Shown in pieces: positions 11,239 to 22,945 of a stretch of DNA of 64,000 nucleotides (within the stretch, counting starts at the first letter, position 1; each line of letters begins with the position of its first letter). The stretch is from NCBI GenBank assembly GCA_028564705.1, contig JAPXFQ010000899.1:2666001-2730000 (forward strand), read 5' to 3'. The DNA is from Apricaphanius iberus (lineage: Eukaryota; Chordata; Actinopteri; Cyprinodontiformes; Aphaniidae). Below the pieces are notes generated by a model. That model did no database searches. It saw only the letters and a list, made by a program, of their open reading frames with translations, and had not been told where the DNA came from. The position numbers were made by a program, and so were the translations under genes.

Positions 11239-11808
11239 TGGTGAATTCACACCGCACAGTTGATCTGCGTCAGGCAACGCATTCATTAGATGAAGTCTGA
11301 CAAACGTACTTTTTGGCTTCCATAGCCTGCTTCTGAGGAAAAAACGTCCTCTGTTGCCGTACGTTCTGAACTATGGTGGATCGTAACTTGAAAGTGGCTT
11401 GGCTTTATTTGCTAGATAAAGCTAGACAACGTCGACATCGGCTGCATCAGCGCTCATTCTGCAGATGCATTCTGAGTTTGGGGAGTTTAACCATTTGCTC
11501 CAGGATCTCCTTATGGATGAGGTTCGCTTTCAGCTGTCCCGTGCACCTAATTTTACAACCTCCTGGGCTGCATCAGAGCTTAAATCTCCTACCAGGACAC
11601 TACAGGTGCTCTGTCTATATGACTTCGGTAAGTGTTATTTCTGATTTTTGAAATCTGTGTTTGTTGAAAATGTTTTCACTAGACCCACGCTTCATTCAAG
11701 ATACGTGTATACGAGACTTTGACGGACCTTTGACATACTCTACAATAGACTTTACATGTAATCTTGCCGTAACTGACGCTGACGCATGTGGTTGGTGTGA
11801 ATGCAGCA
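11239..11808 (+). mobile_element. PIF/Harbinger element, internally deleted
   Basis: The ends are 15-bp inverted repeats, TGGTGAATTCACACC at 11239-11253 and the complement of TGCTGCATTCACACC at 11794-11808 (13 of 15 match). Both are flanked by TAA (11236-11238 and 11809-11811), the 3-bp target duplication typical of PIF/Harbinger. Inside is the start of a decayed transposase (see 11373-11640). At 570 bp it is far shorter than an autonomous copy of about 3 kb or more, so the catalytic DDE part and the companion Myb-like gene are gone. Confidence 0.85.
11373..11640 (+). pseudogene. Harbinger transposase N-terminal remnant
   Basis: From ATG at 11373 the frame gives MVDRNLKVAWLYLLDKARQR. This resembles the Leu- and Arg-rich start of fish Harbinger transposases. 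About 25 codons later the similarity jumps to another frame beginning near 11456, where GEFNHLLQDLLMDEVRFQ can be read; the family has a GEFHHLVQEL..D..RF motif at this place. The frame change shows inactivation. The fragment ends near a GTAAGTG word (about 11630) that may be a fossil splice donor. The catalytic core is absent, so no transposition activity is expected. Confidence 0.75.
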
Positions 11809-11811
11809 TAA

Positions 11812-12493
11812 TACAATGGCATCTGGTCTCCAGCAAAAAACTGAATATCAGCACTGAGTTATTTTTTTAATCCAGTTTTAGAGAAAAGTGCCATCATGTA
11901 GCAAGTTTAGTGATTATATAAATTAGAAGCAGCTGTCTGGATCGGATTTACAGCTGCTGAATGTACAGCAGCAGGCACAGGGTGCTGATTGCTGTTTAGG
12001 ACATCTGAATCAGAACATGAAAACAATATAACGCAGAGGATTTTAAAATACCCAAACCTCACAGTTTTTACATAAACATTATCTTAAGAACAAATGGTCA
12101 CCAGGACTTACCATGAACAAAGTGAGTATGACAAACTCTGTCAGTTGCTGCAGGAATACAGACTTTCTTTTGAGCATCCAGGTTTAAATCTCCTGATCGC
12201 CCACAATCTGTTTCGTTTTTTGAAAAAAGATATTCTCAAGCCCCCTACAGTCACGTACAGCCACGTACAATTGACCACACAGCAGGATTGAATCATATGC
12301 TGCATTAAATCCCCCTCCAAATATGCAAAACAATAAAATTATAGGCAAAATATACTGTTTCCTGCCAACCGCTACCATGATGCATTGCGAGAAAACATAA
12401 ACTTTGACATCACAAAAAGATCCTCATATAGACACAACACTTTTTGTACTTTCTATCTGTTAAACACAACTGGCCAAAATACACTTATGTTTC

Positions 12494-12494
<1 letters not shown>
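11812..12494. other. Non-coding, no recognisable feature
   Basis: No coding or repeat signature was recognised. A short open frame at 12094-12291 has no known motif. Confidence 0.4.

Positions 12495-12535
<41 letters not shown>
12495..12535. repeat. (AG)n microsatellite
   Basis: About 20 uninterrupted AG units. They produce a run of Arg/Glu codons in an open frame that is not a gene. Confidence 0.95.
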
Positions 12536-12540
<5 letters not shown>

Positions 12541-13009
12541 GAGCTACGGGTGAAGGAGGAGGTGGTGAGTGAAAGTGGAAGCAGCGGATCAATCCCGTGT
12601 ATGGCTTGCCGTATGTGTAAACAAAAAAAGAGCCAGCGAGCACCAGCCCTAGTGGACTAAACATCAGACAGGCTGACAGAGAACTGTCTTTGTCCTCCCG
12701 ATTAGCCACTCAGGGCCTGATGGAGATACATAGATCATACGGTAAAGGTTATTTAAAACTGTCACAACGTTTTGCATCCCCCAACACTGAACATCTAGCT
12801 GAAAACAGCACAGAACCTAAGTAAAGACACTTATTTCTACTCTGGGGCTCAGACCCTCCAAAACAAGAACTACAGTCCAACAAAACTTACACAAATAAAT
12901 AACTTCATTATCCCTAAACATTCACTCTAGAAACACTCAAGATACACTGATCAGGCATAACATTATGAAAAACTTGAAGAGCTCCTGTGATTCCTTACAT
13001 AGAAAACTT

Positions 13010-13132
13010 TTAACTGATTGGAATGTTTGTACAATTGTATTGAAATGACTTTTCTTGTTAAAAGCCTTGAGATGACATCTGTTGTGAATTGGTGCTGTAA
13101 AAATAAACTGAACTGAATAGAATTGAAGTGCA
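13010..13132 (+). mobile_element. LINE 3'-tail remnant (L2/CR1-like)
   Basis: The core AAAAGCCTTGAGATGACATC is followed by TGTTGTGAATTGGTGCTG and AATAAACTGAACTGAATAG. This closely fits the 3' end of fish L2-type LINEs, which stop in short TTGAA-like repeats. It is plus-oriented and heavily 5'-truncated. No reverse transcriptase remains. Confidence 0.7.
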
Positions 13133-14639
13133 CAATACAGTGAACAAACCTGACATATTGATATCATCATGAAATCTGCTAGTATGTGGTATATATTAAA
13201 CAGCAAGTGTCAAATGGACAAGTATAAGGATTTGAATGAGTTTGTTATGGGCCAGAGGACTGAGTCCGAGTATTTCTACACCTGCACATCTAGATTTGCT
13301 AAGGTAAATCTGTATCAAATGTGACAAAAAAAAGAAGAAGCAGTGGTGAACCACACATAGTGCCATGAGTGACCAAGGATGAATGATGAATGAGGTCTGA
13401 CGGCCTCCTCTGATCTAACATATAAAATACTGTGGCTCAAATTACTGAAGATGTCTGCATAAAAGATGCCAAAATACACTGTTAATTATATTTTACCGTG
13501 TATAGCCCTACATAACCAAATATTGATCAGGATGCTCATGCCAACCCAAGTTTAACTCCCAAAAAAAACCCACCAAAGTGAGCATCAGAAGTGGATCGTG
13601 GGACCTAATCTTAACCATATTTTCTTTTGCATCACATAAGGGGCTTGGGGTATGTCAGTAGCTTTCCTGGGGAACAGATGGCACCAGGAAGGCGATCTGG
13701 AAAGTGTGATGGTTTTCCTGTGGTCTGCTGGGAAACCTTGGGTGCTGATATCTATGTAAATGTAGGCTTGACAATACTACCAAACTCACCATCTTTTTAA
13801 GACGTACATCCTTTCATGGAGACTGTGTTGTGTGCCTCTTCCAGCAGTATAAAGCAGTGTGCCCGGAGGAAAATATAGCTATGGAATGAGGCCTCATACA
13901 TCAGTTCCTTAGGGTCAGTGTTCAGAAACTTTTAGATTTTTCCCTGGTCCAACACTCCTGCATAATATGGTTGAATTGCCTCCTCAGTATGCACTCAAGT
14001 TCAAAAGAGTCCTTTGAATGACCTCATCATTTGATTCAGTCGTTTTGAAGGAGAGCGCTGGACTTTGAACCCCTGTGATTTAGATGATATGTTCCGGACA
14101 CTTTTGGGATTGATACCACAGCACACAGTCAGAGGTCACCTGTTTAGGCAGCAAAAGGGTCACCCACCCAATAACAGGCTGTAATCATAATATTATGAGT
14201 CATCTGTTAATCTTCTACTTACCAGAATGTTGCGTTTACCAGGACAGCGGCTGTACATCCATGTCCAAAGGTGCAAAGTTCTGCACCAGTGTTGTCTCGT
14301 CCCTGGAAGACCTTATGCACCCCAAATCTCAGCACTTGTAGTGTTTACAACCCCTACTCTTCATCATAGCATGTCGAGTGATTGGGTGTGTTTGCAGATG
14401 CACTCTGCGTTGAGACATCTTGCATGCATGTCAATGTTGTTCTCTGTTATTGTTGTGGGTTTATTTGAGTGCTTGGCCATGTTCTTGAGCGTGTTCACCT
14501 GCAGCTAGGTGTTTGTGAATGTGCATAAGCCCTCAGCAGCCCCACATATCAACACACACACATCTCTATTAGCAGTATAGCAGAGTTAACAGTGTTATGC
14601 CATCCGTGAACTTCTCCACCTTTCCCTCATATCTATGCA
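13133..14639. other. Non-coding, no recognisable feature
   Basis: Mid-AT unique-looking DNA. No repeat ends, tandem arrays or coding motifs were recognised. Confidence 0.4.
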
Positions 14640-14900
14640 AAGCTGGGGTCCTGTCAATCAGTCACCTTGGTGACACAGAGCCCCACCTCCCCAATTAGAG
14701 CTGACAGGGCAGGATTAGGAGGGGGGCGGGCCCCCTCCGACCTGCCTACGTGTCAATCACGCGCCGGGCATCCGCTCGCCTGTTTACTGTCAGATCCTAT
14801 CTCTGTCTGTCAGGCTGCACTGCAACCATCGCCCAGGGATGGGGGAGGATGGTGGTGTGAGGGGGTAAGAGGGTGGTGGGGGGTGGAGGAGATCTGATCA
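14640..14900. promoter_or_regulatory. Candidate enhancer-like GC block
   Basis: A GC-rich island in AT-rich surroundings holds two TGTCAATCA cores (14653, 14751), which PBX/TALE homeoproteins can bind. It also has a perfect 6+2+6 palindrome GTCACCTTGGTGAC (14661-14674) resembling an RFX X-box, a CCAATTAG homeodomain core and a GGGGGGCGGGCC G-box. It carries no repeat signature. Function is inferred from site density only. Confidence 0.3.
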
Positions 14901-15776
14901 GAATTAACTATGCTTCCCCCAACAGACCAGCCATGCTTTTAATTCATGAAAGGGATGAGAGCAAAGTGGGAAGAGAGAGGGAGTGATGGAGGGACGAGAG
15001 CATTTAAAACCCAGAGCAGGGTCTCCTTTAGAAGTTTTCATAGCGATGTTTCTTCTCTGGTTGACAATCACTATTCTTCTCCCGTTAACTTTCTTTCCTA
15101 CTTTGACTCCTTTTCGAAGGTGTGCCTCTTGTTATCACCAGCCACACTTTTCCCCTGAATAGTTTTTGACATTTTTTTTTTTTTGCTATTGTTTTTAAAG
15201 CAGCATATTCATGTTTTTGTATATTTTCAGTTCGAGCGTTAAGGTCAATTTATTTAGTTCTGCACATGCTCATGCAAATTTGTGTCTCTGTTCCAGTAGG
15301 TGTCTAGGGGTTCGGGTCCTGTCTACGCACCTACAGTGTGTGAATACATAATGCTGTTCTGATACCAAAGCTGCACCCTACCTTCACACAATGCTAATGG
15401 CTGTGTGATTGTGTATTTCTTCTTTTTTTTGCCAGACTCCCAGGTGGTGGGCCAACTTTGACCTTGGTGCCCTCGCTCTAATCCTTCAGCAAATGAGGGC
15501 TGTGTGGGGCTGAAAGGGTGGTGTTTGGGGGTCCGCACCAAGCTGCAGTTTTAGGATTAGAGGACCAAAGTGGAGTTCCAGGGGTTATGAGGGATGAAGA
15601 GGAGGCAAACAATGGATTGGAGGCAAGGGAAAAGAAGGATATTGTCAGCACTGTCGGTCACCAGTGGTCTCATTACTTCAGCAAAGGAGGTTATCTTGTT
15701 TGCTGCTTTGTCTTACTATTACCTTGCAGAATGTGCACACTGACAGTTGTATGTGGAAGGTTTACATTTTACCTTG
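14901..15776. other. Non-coding; purine-rich start, poly-T at 15172
   Basis: 14930-15010 is G/A-rich and a T run of about 14 lies near 15172. The rest has no recognisable feature. The open frames at 15323-15541 and 15518-15853 lack known motifs. Confidence 0.4.
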
Positions 15777-15777
15777 T

Positions 15778-16860
15778 ACAGTGCCTTGTAAAAGCAATTT
15801 TACCCTTTAATGTTTCTACATTTTGTCACCGTACAACCTTAAACTACAATTAGAGCAGCAGCTCTTTTATTCTATGTCTCAACTAGGTTTGCACAGTCCT
15901 TTTTACATAATAGCTTCTTGTACATTTCACCAGACTGCATGGAGAATGTATGTGAACATCAGTTTCCAAGACTTGCCACAGATTCTCAGTCTTTAAGTCC
16001 TGGCTTTGTGTGGGCCATTCTAACGCATTCATATCCTTTGATCTTAATCTTTCTATTGTAGCTCTCACTATTTGTTTAGGTGTATTGTGTTGCCAGAAGA
16101 TAAACTTTTGTCAAAGTCTTTAATATTTTGCCACAGGGTCTTCTCTATTATGTCTAGCCATATGTTTTACTTTTGGAAAAGAAAAATAATCCTGCCACCA
16201 CCACTTTTGCAATTATGTGTTTTTTCTTTTTGTCTCATTGGCCTAAAGGTTAAAATTTTGGTTTATTTTGATCAGAGCACCCTTTTCCATTTTGCTCTGT
16301 GCAGGATCCTTCCTATGATTTTTCTCTCAACATTAACTCTTATTTCCACTGTTCAGTTCAAACCAGAACAATCCATCTGACCTGTTAACAGATTATCTCA
16401 ACTGAGCTGTGTTTCTTTGCAGCTACACCAGAGTAATCATGGGTCCCTAGGCTGCCGTTTTACTCTACTTTCCCATCAGTTTAAAAGGATATCCTGGTAG
16501 CTTTTGTCTTGTCCCATACTCTTTCTATTTTGGGAGGATGAATAGAACAGTGCCCCACAAGATTTACTCATAACCTAACCTTGCTTTAAACTTCTCTGAC
16601 CTATCTGGTATGTTTCCTGGTCTTCATGAACCTGTGAATTTACCAATGCATTCTAATACATCTCAGAGGCCTTCACAAAACAGATTTATATATGTTGCGA
16701 TTAGATTAAATACAGGTGAGTTCTGTTTACTAATTTGGCTACTTCATAACGCAGAAAGTTGCCATAGATTTTATTTAGGAATATCAGAGAGAAGCGGACT
16801 GAATGCAAATGAACTCCCCATTATACAGATTTTTTGTTTATAAAAAAAATATTATGTTTT
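15778..16860 (-). mobile_element. Tc1-like transposon, one terminal repeat lost
   Basis: The left end starts at a TA (15777-15778) with ACAGTGCCTTGTAAAAGC, the classic fish Tc1 terminus. Ordered lineage landmarks follow, including GGGCCATTCTAACGC (16012), CATACTCTTTCTATTTTGGG and ATAACCTAACCTTGCTTTAA. The sequence fades near 16860 without a right terminal repeat, so that end was deleted. The transposase remnant lies on the minus strand. Confidence 0.85.
15883..16068 (-). pseudogene. Tc1 transposase C-terminal remnant
   Basis: The minus-strand frame encodes MNALEWPTQSQDLKTENLWQ, matching the Tc1 signature EWP.QSPDLNPIENLW around the third acidic residue of the DDE triad. That Glu is still present in TENLW, but one residue before it is missing and the frame is closed on both sides. 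It is an inactive fragment of the catalytic domain of a cut-and-paste transposase. Confidence 0.85.
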
Positions 16861-17174
16861 AGGACCCAACTAAGTCTGAACCTCTCTATACAAAGACTTC
16901 TTTAAATCACCAAGCAGCACAGCAGTACACTGGCTGTCTTCATTATATTTTATTCTTTTCCTCTGATTCCTAAACACATCATTTACATTGTGTTTACATG
17001 ATTGTCAGGTTGAATTAATAAATGTCAGTTATTCCTCCACATAACATTTGTCAGCTTTAACCCAACACATCACTGACAGGTATACGTGTACCATGTCATT
17101 TCTACTGATACCCGTGCCTTCTCTGCATTTGTCGGTACCAGACATATGTGGGTTGAACATGCCTTGTGTTTGTG
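16861..17174. other. Non-coding, no recognisable feature
   Basis: AT-rich spacer between the Tc1 remnant and a GC-richer block. Confidence 0.4.
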
Positions 17175-17800
17175 TTTGCATTAGCGATGCGTTGCAGCGC
17201 TGTGTCTGAGACGCAGCTCAGGTGTCTGCCGAAACGACCTCGCTGCAGGGAACAGGCTATCAGGCTGAGAGGGAGGCTATCATGTTAATTACTTTACACA
17301 CACCCTGCCAGCCAAGCGTGCAACACAACCGCTGAGCTCACTCACTCACTCATTCTCCTGCGCGTGCACACACAAACACACACCCACATCAGCCGTTTTT
17401 CTTTCATTTTGTCGTCTCTCTGTCTTCCTGCTCTCTCTGTTTGAAGGCCTTGGACATCAATTCCCCTTTGCTTTCAAGAAAGATTGTTTTATATTCTAAT
17501 AAATTCAACTCCGTCCCGTGAAATTAATTGACATTCATTCAATGATTTTTAAATTCCTCTGAGGCTTTTCTTTTGTTTCGGGCTGTCAGTGAGCTGCAAA
17601 GTGAGATCGGACTAAATGTTTTGTCATCTCACACTCCAGGGTAAGCTGCTCCAAAGCGCCAGCGCCTGAGGTCAACTTAACCTCCTCTCTCATTCTCTGT
17701 AGAGCTCTGGAACTGGGAGGAGGAGGGGAGGGAGTGGTGGGGGAAGAATCATGATCAGAAACTTGGGGAAAGGAAATTCTTCTCTGGCAACCTTCATATG
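17175..17800. promoter_or_regulatory. Candidate regulatory block
   Basis: GC-balanced, repeat-free DNA with TTAATTACTTTA (17285), GAAATTAATTGACATTC (17520) and a GAGGAGGGGAGG run (17720). Composition and homeodomain cores fit a vertebrate conserved non-coding element. Conservation itself is untested. Confidence 0.25.
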
Positions 17801-20039
17801 TTTCATTTGGACCATTCTTTAATGTGTCAGAGTCAGGAGAAGTCCAACGCTCTCAGGCCGAAGAAGCAAGGGGAGCCGTATTGGCTGGGGCAGGCTGCTG
17901 CCTTTAGTTAAATCATGCTGGCATGCAGAGGGATTGCTTTGGGAAGTTGTCATCCATCATGATTTTTAGAATGACTCTAAGCAGTGCTCTGCGTTTTGGG
18001 TTATGGTCTGGGATCTTTGATTGATGTCTGAGGCTTGTTGAGTGTGTTGGGAGAGAGGAGTGATAAAGAGACAGTGTGTGTGCTTCTTGGCTGAAAATAA
18101 GTAATGATCGGCCTGCGGTGAAGACTCGTCCTCTGGAGAAGTTTGCTTAATTTTCCCTCTGATCTTCCTTGTGAAAGCTAATGAACATTCTACAAATTAA
18201 AGTCCATTTGGCATTACTGAGCAGTGTTTGTGGATCTTACATGGGACTGAATGTTTATACTTATTTATCTTTAAACCTAGATTTCTTACAAGTGACTGGT
18301 GCCTGTATACATACATTTTACATAATTTAGGTTGCCGTTTCCCCTAAGAAGTCATGAATGCTCATGGAGAATGCCATGACAATCAATTTTAGGGGTAGGA
18401 GGATGACCGCTGTTGCATTTCAAAGGTTTTTATTCGTTTACCAAGGTTAGTACTTTGCTCAAGAATCGTCTTTATCAAATCCTAAGTTGTCTGTAGTATG
18501 ATCAAAGTATTACATTGATTCATTTATTTATTTATTTATTCACTCACTCATCCATTCCCTCATAATGATTCACACACACCTTCTAAAAAGTTCAATTTTC
18601 ATAGATTTTTAAGTCCTACGTATCGAATGGTTACAGGAAATAAATGCAAAAAAAACTTTTTTTGTCTTCAAAAAATTGTCCCGAAGCTAAATTCTAAATA
18701 ATTTTAGATAATGAAGTCTTTAAGAATTTAGGATTTAATTTTTATTATACTTTGCAAAGTAAAGACTTATAAATCATCTCTGAACTGAGACTGAGAATAT
18801 AGATTAACATTTTCAAGAATGTTTTTTTTTTAAAGTAATAAAGTTGACATTTTAATTAGCATACTTTTTACTCTATAATTTATTGTGTAGAATTTTAAAA
18901 AGTGAGAGTAACAGATGGAATTTGAAAACAAAAGGAATAAAGATGAAAAGGGACCAAGAGAGTAACCAAGGCCTGGATGTAGGTGGAGGTGAGCAGGGAG
19001 TGTCTGAGTCCAAGGAGGTGGGGTGTTGGTGTTACATCTTCAATCAAGCCTGTGTGAGGACAGAGTAATTAATCCATTGAAGATGTCTGATTGCAGATGA
19101 CTTTGGGAATACCGTAGTTAGAGGCTGGACCTAAGGGGAAAGCGGGGGGCAGGGCAGCCAGGAACAAGATGGATGCAGGGAAGCAAGGAGAAGGAAAAAC
19201 AGGAAGGGCGAATGGAGGGAGAAAGTGAGATTAATTGAGACTAGGAGATGTAGTACCTTTTAAATGAGAAGGATGAATTTCAGTGACAATGTTGAAAAAA
19301 AGGAGTGAAAGTAATATAAGTGATCATGTCCAGGTTAGGTCGGACCATCCCTCACAGCACTGTAGGGATAAAGATCACCAAAAAAATTATAACATGATGC
19401 TGCTAAATTATCCTCCAGTTTCTCACCGTTAAAATGCTTCCCTGCGAGATAAATGAGTGTCTAAGCTGCTCTAATGCTAAAATGCTTTTAAGGCCCTATT
19501 AGCTGGCAGAGGTTTGCTTTTATTTAATGGACTATTAATTTGTTTGAATGCATTTGTTCTCTGTAAAGCTACAGTAGACCTTTGGTGTGGCGTTGCCTCA
19601 GTTCCTTGAGCACATGTATTTTACAGTTTGGGCGAATGATTTTTTTACAATCTATTACATTTGATAAAGCAGAGCCTCATCATTGTATTAAAGGAAGTAC
19701 TCATCAGATTGATATGATTAAGTTTGTTAAGTCTGTTTATGTCCCATTTTATTTACTGTGATGCTTGAGATGCTTGCTTGAGAGCAAGGCTAGATTTTGT
19801 ATATTTCAGGAATAAAGTAAACTGCATAAGACTTTCACAAGATGTCACATCTCACAAATGCAGGTGGAAATTGCTGACAATAGTTTGACTCCTTAAACGT
19901 TTCGCTTCTTTCATGGAAGAGAAGACAGAGAGGGAGAAGTGAAAAAGCGCTTTTCCTCTGTTTACAGCTCAATTCATATGGGTGAGCATTCCCTATGAAA
20001 CAGTGCTGTTTTAGCTTGTGTTTTTTGCTTGCTTGTTTT
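17801..20039. other. Non-coding; (ATTT)n at 18519-18541
   Basis: A short ATTT tandem of about six units is followed by CACTCACTCATCC. 19110-19230 is purine-rich. No gene or mobile element was recognised. Confidence 0.45.
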
Positions 20040-20125
20040 GTGTTTCTCTTCCTTGCTTTCAATGTAAAGCACCTTATGATGTCTGGATTGAAGAGGGCTA
20101 AATTAAACTGACATAATTAAGCTGA
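20040..20125 (+). mobile_element. Possible LINE 3'-tail remnant
   Basis: TGTAAAGCACCTTATGATGTC followed by GGGCTAAATTAAACTGAC is a weak match to the tails at 9715 and 13010 (first motif shown runs 20062-20082). The match is too decayed to be sure. Confidence 0.3.
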
Positions 20126-21180
20126 GTAGATTCTAAATAAGAACAATTAAGAGCTGATTAAAATATGCTTTCAAATTCTTTCTGAGTGTTTACATTCATA
20201 ATATAAAAACAGTGTTACAATTAAAGAAATTATTAATACATGCAAATGTACATTTATATATTGAGGATAACAGACAGAAAAAAGCTAAGTGAAATAAAAT
20301 TTTTGCAGTTTGTTTTTTAATTGAAGAAGTTCAATTATTTACTTGTAATTACTGTCTTCAGTGTTTAGAGCTTTATAGATGGGGAGTGTTTGCAAACGGA
20401 GACAACCTGTGCTTTCCCCTATACCTGTTTATAATGTCTACATGTTCGCCAAATCATTCCTGAAAGGAGAAAGGAAAATCAAACCACAGTATCACTGTAT
20501 TTCTAAATGTGTAAACAAAAGAATACAATATTATTTAAATGATTTTGTTTCTAACACAAAGCAACAATTATTTCATTTCAGTTTAAATAACTTTATTTAA
20601 TTTACAGGAATAATACCCACTGACCAGCTGTGCTATTGTAGATTCCTCTCCCATCTCAGAGAGTTCACACATCGCTGAGCTTGCGCAGTAGCCCAGCTAC
20701 AGACAATATGCATTGCAAATTAATTACATATGTTCAAATCTTCGTTCCCTGCTCCATGTCCTGCTCTTCCTCTGAATCCCCCTATAAGTTCTCCTTAATC
20801 TTTCGAATTAAATAACTCTGTGACAGAATGACAGTGGTGTAGAAATAGGTTTCTTCGGCTAAAGATGTAAAATAATAATAACAATCAGGGATTCAAATTA
20901 CTTTAATCAAAAGTAATGAAATACATTTAAAGTCAGTTTCAACTACAACAATAGATCTAGTCAATTTTTTTTTTTTTTTTTATCAGGTGAATTTAGTGGT
21001 TTAAGCCAACGTTGGACCAAGCAGTTTTGGTGTCCTAGGCAAGAGTGTTGTTTGATGCCCCCATTCTCCTACCCCCGTACACACTAAACAAAGCAAAAAC
21101 AATTACATAAAAAGGAAAATAAATAGTTTGCATTCACAGGTTTGGTTATGATATGTCAGCAAACTGCAAAGATAATTTTA
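20126..21180. other. Non-coding; T run near 20965, possible repeat scrap
   Basis: A run of about 18 T lies near 20966. At 21030-21075 GTGTCCTAGGCAAGAG then GATGCCCCCATTC resembles a dispersed fish repeat scrap, without ends. The rest is featureless. Confidence 0.35.
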
Positions 21181-21184
21181 AGAA

Positions 21185-21965
21185 AAAAATCCAGAATTTG
21201 TGTAAAGGTGAATAAAATAAGTATTTTGTCAGTAACAAAAGTTCACCTCAATACTTTGTAATGTAACCTTGGTTGGCAATGACAGAGGTCAAAGTTTTCA
21301 TGTTGGTCTTCACAAGGTTTGCACACACAGCAGCTGGTATTTTTGCCCATTATATGCAGATCTTCTCTTGAACCGTAATGTTCTGGGGCTGTCACTGGGC
21401 AACAGGCAATTTCAACTTCTTACCGGAAATGTTCTAATAGATTGAGGTCTGGAGACTGGTGAGGCCACTCTAGAACCTTGAGTCGCCCCAGAGTAGTTCT
21501 GGGCTGTTCATTCAACATTCTCAAGATCATATCTATCATATGAAATTAGATCTTGCATGGGGCCCCAGGTCATGGGAAATTGTCAGTAATCTTGTATTTA
21601 TTCCATTTTCTAATATCTGTTCCAACAACCGATGTCTTCTCACCAAGCTGATTGCCTATTGTTGTTTGGCTCATCCCAGTCTTATGCATGTGTACAATCT
21701 CTGTCCATTTTGTCCTTAGACAGCTCTCTGGTCTTGGCCATGGTGGAGGTTGGAGTCTGACTGTTTGTAGGTTTGGACAGGTGTCTTTTATACAGATATC
21801 CTGTTAAAACAAGTGTCGTTAATACAGGTAACAACTGAGGGCAGAAGAGCTTCTTAAAGAAGTAACAGGTGTGTGACGGCCAGAATTTTTATTTGTTTGT
21901 CAGTGATAAATACTTATTTTCTGCATGATTTTATGATTACATTCTTAAAGTCATACAGTGTGCTT
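21185..21965 (-). mobile_element. Tc1-like transposon with large internal deletion
   Basis: Subterminal inverted repeats are recognisable (ATAAAATAAGTATTTTGTC at the left; complement of GAAAATAAGTATTTATCAC at the right). Ordered landmarks of one fish Tc1 lineage are present: TTGGCAATGACAGAGGTC (21273), GATTGAGGTCTGGAGACTGG (21440) and CTGGTCTTGGCCATGG (21728). The middle is missing: the match jumps near 21500 from the fork after GGCCACTCTAGAACCTTGAG to the part near the transposase start. At about 780 bp it is roughly half the usual length, so it could only move if a transposase acted from elsewhere. Confidence 0.8.
21600..21741 (-). pseudogene. Tc1 transposase N-terminal remnant
   Basis: Reading leftward from 21741, a strong Kozak context (CCACCATGG) starts MAKTRELSKDKMDRDCTHA, matching the MAKTKELS start of one Tc1 transposase lineage. 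This is the edge of the DNA-binding paired-like domain. The frame decays soon after and the catalytic part is deleted. Confidence 0.7.
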
Positions 21966-22599
21966 TCAATGATTTTTTTAACATAACTATAAGAAATCCT
22001 TATGCATATTAATTTTGCTCAATGCTTTTAGTGTGCAAAAGTGTGCGCATCAAATACTCCATGGAGGAAACTTTATTAAACTGGTGATTATCCCATATAT
22101 ACATTCCAACTTTTTATTTAGTGTCTGGTTCATAAGGCTTTTGGACTGCATGATACATTACAAAAATTTAAATGGAGATGGTTTTATCTAAAGAATCAAT
22201 GTTTATGAATACTTTTGAAAAGGTTAAAAAAGAATTGCTGGGTACCACACCTCAGAATGTCTGAGCTTGGGGCATTGAATAAATGTTGGATGTTTAATAG
22301 AAAGATGCTACCAACGTGCATTAATTTTTAAAGCTGTACTTTTTCAAAGATTAACTGTAGGTTTAATTTGTTATCTTCGCTACTGGTCTTTATAAATTAT
22401 TCTTGATGTCTAGGGACATTGTTTTTATGGTTAATTCAGGTCAGTATCTAATTATCTCAAGTAATTCCACAAGTGAAAGATATGCCAGATCAGTTATGAC
22501 ATTGTTATTGGTACATGCAACAATGCAGCAGGAAGTAATAAACCTGTGGCTCTGCCGAAACAGCAACCTACAGCTTGTCTACATTACTGAGGCTGTCGT

Positions 22600-22945
22600 T
22601 TCTCATCTTCCTTCAGACAATATTCCATAGATTCACTAGGGGATTTAGATCAGTCCAGTTTACTGGCTAATCTTGCACCTTGATGCCAGGTTGTTCAAAC
22701 CAGGTATTGTTACTTTTAGGAGTGTGGGGCTGTGCCAAGTCAGCACCTTGTACATTTCTTTGGACTTCACGAAACACAGTGGATCAATACAGCAAATGAT
22801 ATGACTCACCAAATCACTGGTAACTGTGGAAATGTATCACCGAACATCAAGCAGCTAAACTCTGTGCATCTCCACACTTACCCCCAACTGCTGGAACTTG
22901 ATTTTCCAATTAGATGCATTGAGTCACTAACTTTACAATAATCTC
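22600..22945 (-). mobile_element. Tc1-like transposon fragment
   Basis: Plus-strand landmarks GTTCAAACCAGGTATTG (22692), AAACACAGTGGATCAATACA (22771), CATCTCCACACTTACCCCC (22867) and TGGAACTTGATTTTCC are the reverse complement of transposase codons in the Tc1 lineage whose fuller copy lies at 57574-59745. The transposase therefore runs on the minus strand. No terminal repeats remain. Confidence 0.7.
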
